From Aquibium pacificus (GTDB lineage: Bacteria > Pseudomonadota > Alphaproteobacteria > Rhizobiales > Rhizobiaceae): DNA of 64,000 nucleotides. The position numbers were made by a program, and so were the translations under genes. The notes under the pieces were generated by a model. That model was not told the DNA's origin and made no database searches. It worked only from the letters and a program-made list of their open reading frames with translations. Every line of letters begins with the position of its first letter. Positions within the stretch are counted from its first letter, which is position 1. The stretch is taken from positions 60,765 through 124,764 of the forward strand of contig NZ_JBDPGJ010000011.1 in the NCBI RefSeq assembly GCF_040839445.1. The letters are read 5' to 3'. Shown in pieces: positions 62,447-64,000 of this stretch.

Positions 62447-62542
62447 GCCGATCTCCTCTTGCCAGGTCGGCTCAGAGCATCAGGCGAACACCGTCTTCCC
62501 GGAAGGGGTCAGGCACTCGGCGACTTGAACCGAATACCCCAT

Positions 62543-62569
62543 CTCTTCAGAGAAGCGGCTGCGCTTCAT
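62543..62569 (-). pseudogene. IS407-type orfA, first nine codons
   Basis: ATG at 62567-62569 begins MKRSRFSEE, the standard orfA start of the IS407 group, after a GAGGACCAGGAC ribosome-binding region. The frame is cut by the IS110-type element at 62542 and resumes at 61210 with QIIGML. Confidence 0.85.
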
Positions 62570-62620
62570 GTCCTGGTCCTCTCAATGGGCCAGAACAAAC
62601 TTCAATCCGGATTAAAGCGA

Positions 62621-62637
62621 GGGGGCAACGTCATGGG
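62621..62637. repeat. Right terminal inverted repeat and target duplication of the nested IS3
   Basis: GGGGGCAACGTCA (62621-62633), the exact complement of the left end, followed by TGGG (62634-62637). Confidence 0.88.
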
Positions 62638-62767
62638 ACGTCGACGAGCGCTATGTTGGGTAGAGCGAAGCCGGTGATCCGCTGGAGAAGTTGGAGGCCT
62701 TTAAGAACCTCGCAGAATCGGGTGTCTTCTGATTCTATGCCTGTGGTGGCGGGGAGGATTGAACGAG

Positions 62768-63046
62768 ATGTGCGGCCAGCCGGGTTTCTTCGACATTGAT
62801 GAGCGCCTGAAGCGTCTGAGCGACCTCGGCGACCAACTCGAAGCCTTCGGCCGGGCCGTCGATTTCTAGATCTTCCGGACCGATCTGGTCAGAGCGCTCG
62901 CCTAATCGGAGGGTTCTCACGGCGGGCGGCCGCCCTTCGATCCGGTGATGATGTTCGAGGTGCTCGTCATCCAGGCCGCCAACAGCCTGTCCGACGAGCG
63001 TGCCGAGTTCGTGATCAGCGACCGGCTGCCCTTCGTGCGCCGCCTG
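62768..63046 (+). pseudogene. IS5-family transposase, N-terminal fragment
   Basis: After GGAGG and an ATG at 62768 the frame reads MCGQPGFFDIDERLKRLSDL, an in-frame stop (VDF-stop-IFRTDL), another stop, then GGRPPFDPVMMFEVLVIQAA and NSLSDERAEFVISDRLPFVR. This is the IS5-group N-terminal (DUF772) domain. The DDE part is absent; the frame fuses at about 63047 to another transposase. Confidence 0.8.
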
Positions 63047-63660
63047 GTGGGGTATGGCCGGTTTGTCGGCACGGATGCGACGGCGGCCCTTGAACGCCTC
63101 TACGCGGTGGTGCGGCTTAACGGCAATCTGTTCCAGCCGTCATTCAAGCTGCAGGAGAAGACACGCATCGGGGCCCGAGTGATCAAGCGCTATCATCCGC
63201 CCATTCCACCCGCGGCTCGTGTCCTTGCTCATCCAAATGTGGCCGAGGCCGATAAAGAGCGGCTACGGGCCTTGCTGGAGATAACCGACCCGGTGCTGCT
63301 GTTTGCCGGAATCCGCGCTGCACAGGAAGAGCTTGGAAAGCGGGTCGATCGTCGTGGCCTGAATGCGAAAATCGAGGAGCCATTGGCTATCGATCTCCAG
63401 AGCTTCGCTGCGAACTTGAAATCAGCCTGGAAGAACGGCGAGACACGGCCAACGCATCGGCGGCCATATCGGCGGACCAAACCCTGGCCGAAAAGACCCA
63501 GCATGTACGCGCCCTTCGAGGCGCGGATCAAGGAATGGCTGAAGGAAGACCCAGCCCTCTCGGCAGCCGCCGTGCTGCAACGGCTGAAGGCAATTGATCC
63601 AGCTCTCTTCGAAGCAAAGAACATCAGAATGGTGCAACGGCTGGTCGCGACCATCGAAGA
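63047..63660 (+). pseudogene. Integrase-type transposase fragment fused in frame
   Basis: The chain continues in the same frame with LERLYAVVRLNGNLFQPSFK, KTRIGARVIKRYHPPIPPAA and LEITDPVLLFAGIRAAQEEL. It then has a Pro/Arg linker and RPSMYAPFEARIKEWLKEDP with AAAVLQRLKAIDPALFEAKN. It is the same type as the remnant at 53900. The catalytic part is missing. Confidence 0.7.
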
Positions 63661-63919
63661 GAAGGTGCCGCTCCTGGTCGAAGCCCGAGGGGTGGTTGGC
63701 AGGTTCCAGGCCATGGTGCGCAAGAAGACCTTGGCCGATCTCGAGCCTTGGCTCGAGCATGCACGCTCCAGCCTCATCGCGTCGTTCGCCGCCGGCGTGC
63801 TGAAGGATCGCGAAGCTGTCAGTGCTGCAATCAGCCTGCCGTGGTCGAATGGCCAGACGGAGGGTCAGATCACCAAGCTGGACACCCGCAAGAACCTCGC
63901 GCGGTCTCGGATTTCGTGA
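63661..63919 (+). pseudogene. ISL3-family transposase C-terminal fragment fused in frame
   Basis: From VPLLVEARGVVGRFQAMVRK the chain shows the ISL3 (IS204/IS1001/IS1165) C-terminus, with SLIASFAAGVLKDREAVSAA and the hallmark ISLPWSNGQTEGQITKL, which contains the catalytic Glu. The usual KRQMYGRAK tail is replaced by DTRKNLARSRIS. Confidence 0.75.
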
Positions 63920-63953
63920 TTCACTTGCCCTGTCGTGATTTGGAGGCAGGGCA

Positions 63954-64000
63954 ATGGAACAGCGGTCTCTCTTTGGTCTCTCCGAGCATCTGGAGCGTCT
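63954..64000 (+). CDS. IS5-family transposase, N-terminus (cut by window edge)
   Basis: ATG 63954 after GGAGGCAGGGCA starts MEQRSLFGLSEHLER, the opening typical of IS5-group transposases (M-E-R-x-SLFGLxEHLxRL). TTGCCCTG / CAGGGCAA (63925-63954 region) forms a dyad just before it and may be part of the element's left end. Only 15 codons are in the window. Confidence 0.65.
   Translation, partial: MEQRSLFGLSEHLER

Larger units (their letters stand above)
61211..62542 (-). mobile_element. IS110-type element (copy 4) inserted in orfA
   Basis: A 1332-bp insert lies exactly between orfA codons MKRSRFSEE and QIIGML. The ends carry a 9-bp inverted repeat, GTATTCGGT (61216-61224) and ACCGAATAC (62529-62537). 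The element reads leftward with 96 nt before and 216 nt after its transposase. It shares the end sequences ATGG-GTA-TCGG and CAGAAG with copy 2, and the 20-nt right-end block TGCCGACCGCGAACAGAAGC (61264-61283 here, 58794-58813 there). Confidence 0.85.
57462..62633 (-). mobile_element. IS407-group IS3 element carrying three nested insertions
   Basis: Perfect 13-bp terminal inverted repeats TGACGTTGCCCCC (57462-57474) and GGGGGCAACGTCA (62621-62633) enclose orfA and orfB on the minus strand. A 4-bp direct repeat TGGG flanks both ends (57458-57461 and 62634-62637), the size expected for the IS407 group. Removing the inserts at 57725-58888, 59574-60932 and 61211-62542 leaves about 1.3 kb, the usual length of such elements. 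orfA and orfB then read as one continuous pair. Confidence 0.88.

Noticed and set aside
52900..64000. CRISPR array, integron or defence island in the accessory region
   Set aside because: No regular spaced repeats, attC sites, cas genes or defence domains were seen; almost everything is transposase debris.

Overview
The window is a 64 kb stretch of a GC-rich alphaproteobacterial chromosome, most like a Rhizobiales (Phyllobacteriaceae/Mesorhizobium-type) genome. Support comes from the gene set and order: NDUFA12-DUF2155-aat with accC-accB, a sufS2-B-C-D-S-T cluster behind an Irr-type box, DUF3126, BTLCP, DUF982 and DUF6455 proteins, and a class II (B12-dependent) ribonucleotide reductase behind tandem NrdR boxes. 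No tRNA or rRNA gene was found by eye.

Positions 1 to about 52,650 are ordinary, densely packed chromosome. In order: the 5' part of nrdJ (cut by the window edge); an enoyl-CoA hydratase-fold protein, cysE and DUF3126; a gamma-carbonic-anhydrase-like protein, BTLCP protease, twin-PilZ and PAS proteins; a likely small RNA ending in a textbook terminator; rhomboid, CBS and DUF6455 proteins; gatB; two GNATs, a DMT transporter and a frameshifted small secreted protein; NDUFA12, DUF2155, aat, accC, accB; dsbA and an M48 protease; an aminotransferase and glsA; rne; amidase, PBP1A and prfB (with its +1 recoding site); an M23 peptidase; DUF455, bcp, a large AsmA/DUF3971 protein; tyrS; anmK; an FMN-binding regulator and a hydrolase; the suf cluster; a methyltransferase, radC, map, DUF982 and two orphan small proteins. 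Cell-wall and envelope genes (amiC, mrcA, M23, anmK, DUF3971, M48) are unusually dense between 19 and 40 kb. The suf cluster lacks a sufA gene at its end.

From about 52,800 to the right edge the window is an insertion-sequence graveyard. It holds remnants of IS3, IS110, an integrase-type transposase, IS630, IS5 and ISL3 elements, plus a decayed SRAP/YedK gene and an AT-richer NTF2-like gene. Its centrepiece is a nest: one IS407-group IS3 element (57462-62633) keeps perfect 13-bp terminal inverted repeats and a 4-bp TGGG target duplication. It has been opened three times, by two IS110-type elements and one IS1111-type element. Three independent IS110-type insertions in the window (one truncated) share the half-site GAG, and the two complete ones share the wider motif GAGCAGnTCnTC inside transposase genes. 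This suggests RNA-guided IS110 elements that use other IS elements as landing pads.

Regulatory sites read directly from sequence include tandem NrdR boxes 31 bp apart upstream of nrdJ, an FNR/FixK box between DUF6455 and gatB, an Irr/ICE box ahead of suf, a CtrA-type site ahead of the methyltransferase, the prfB recoding signal and several hairpin terminators. Start codons were chosen by ribosome-binding site and family length. All assignments are by reading motifs; no database search was run.
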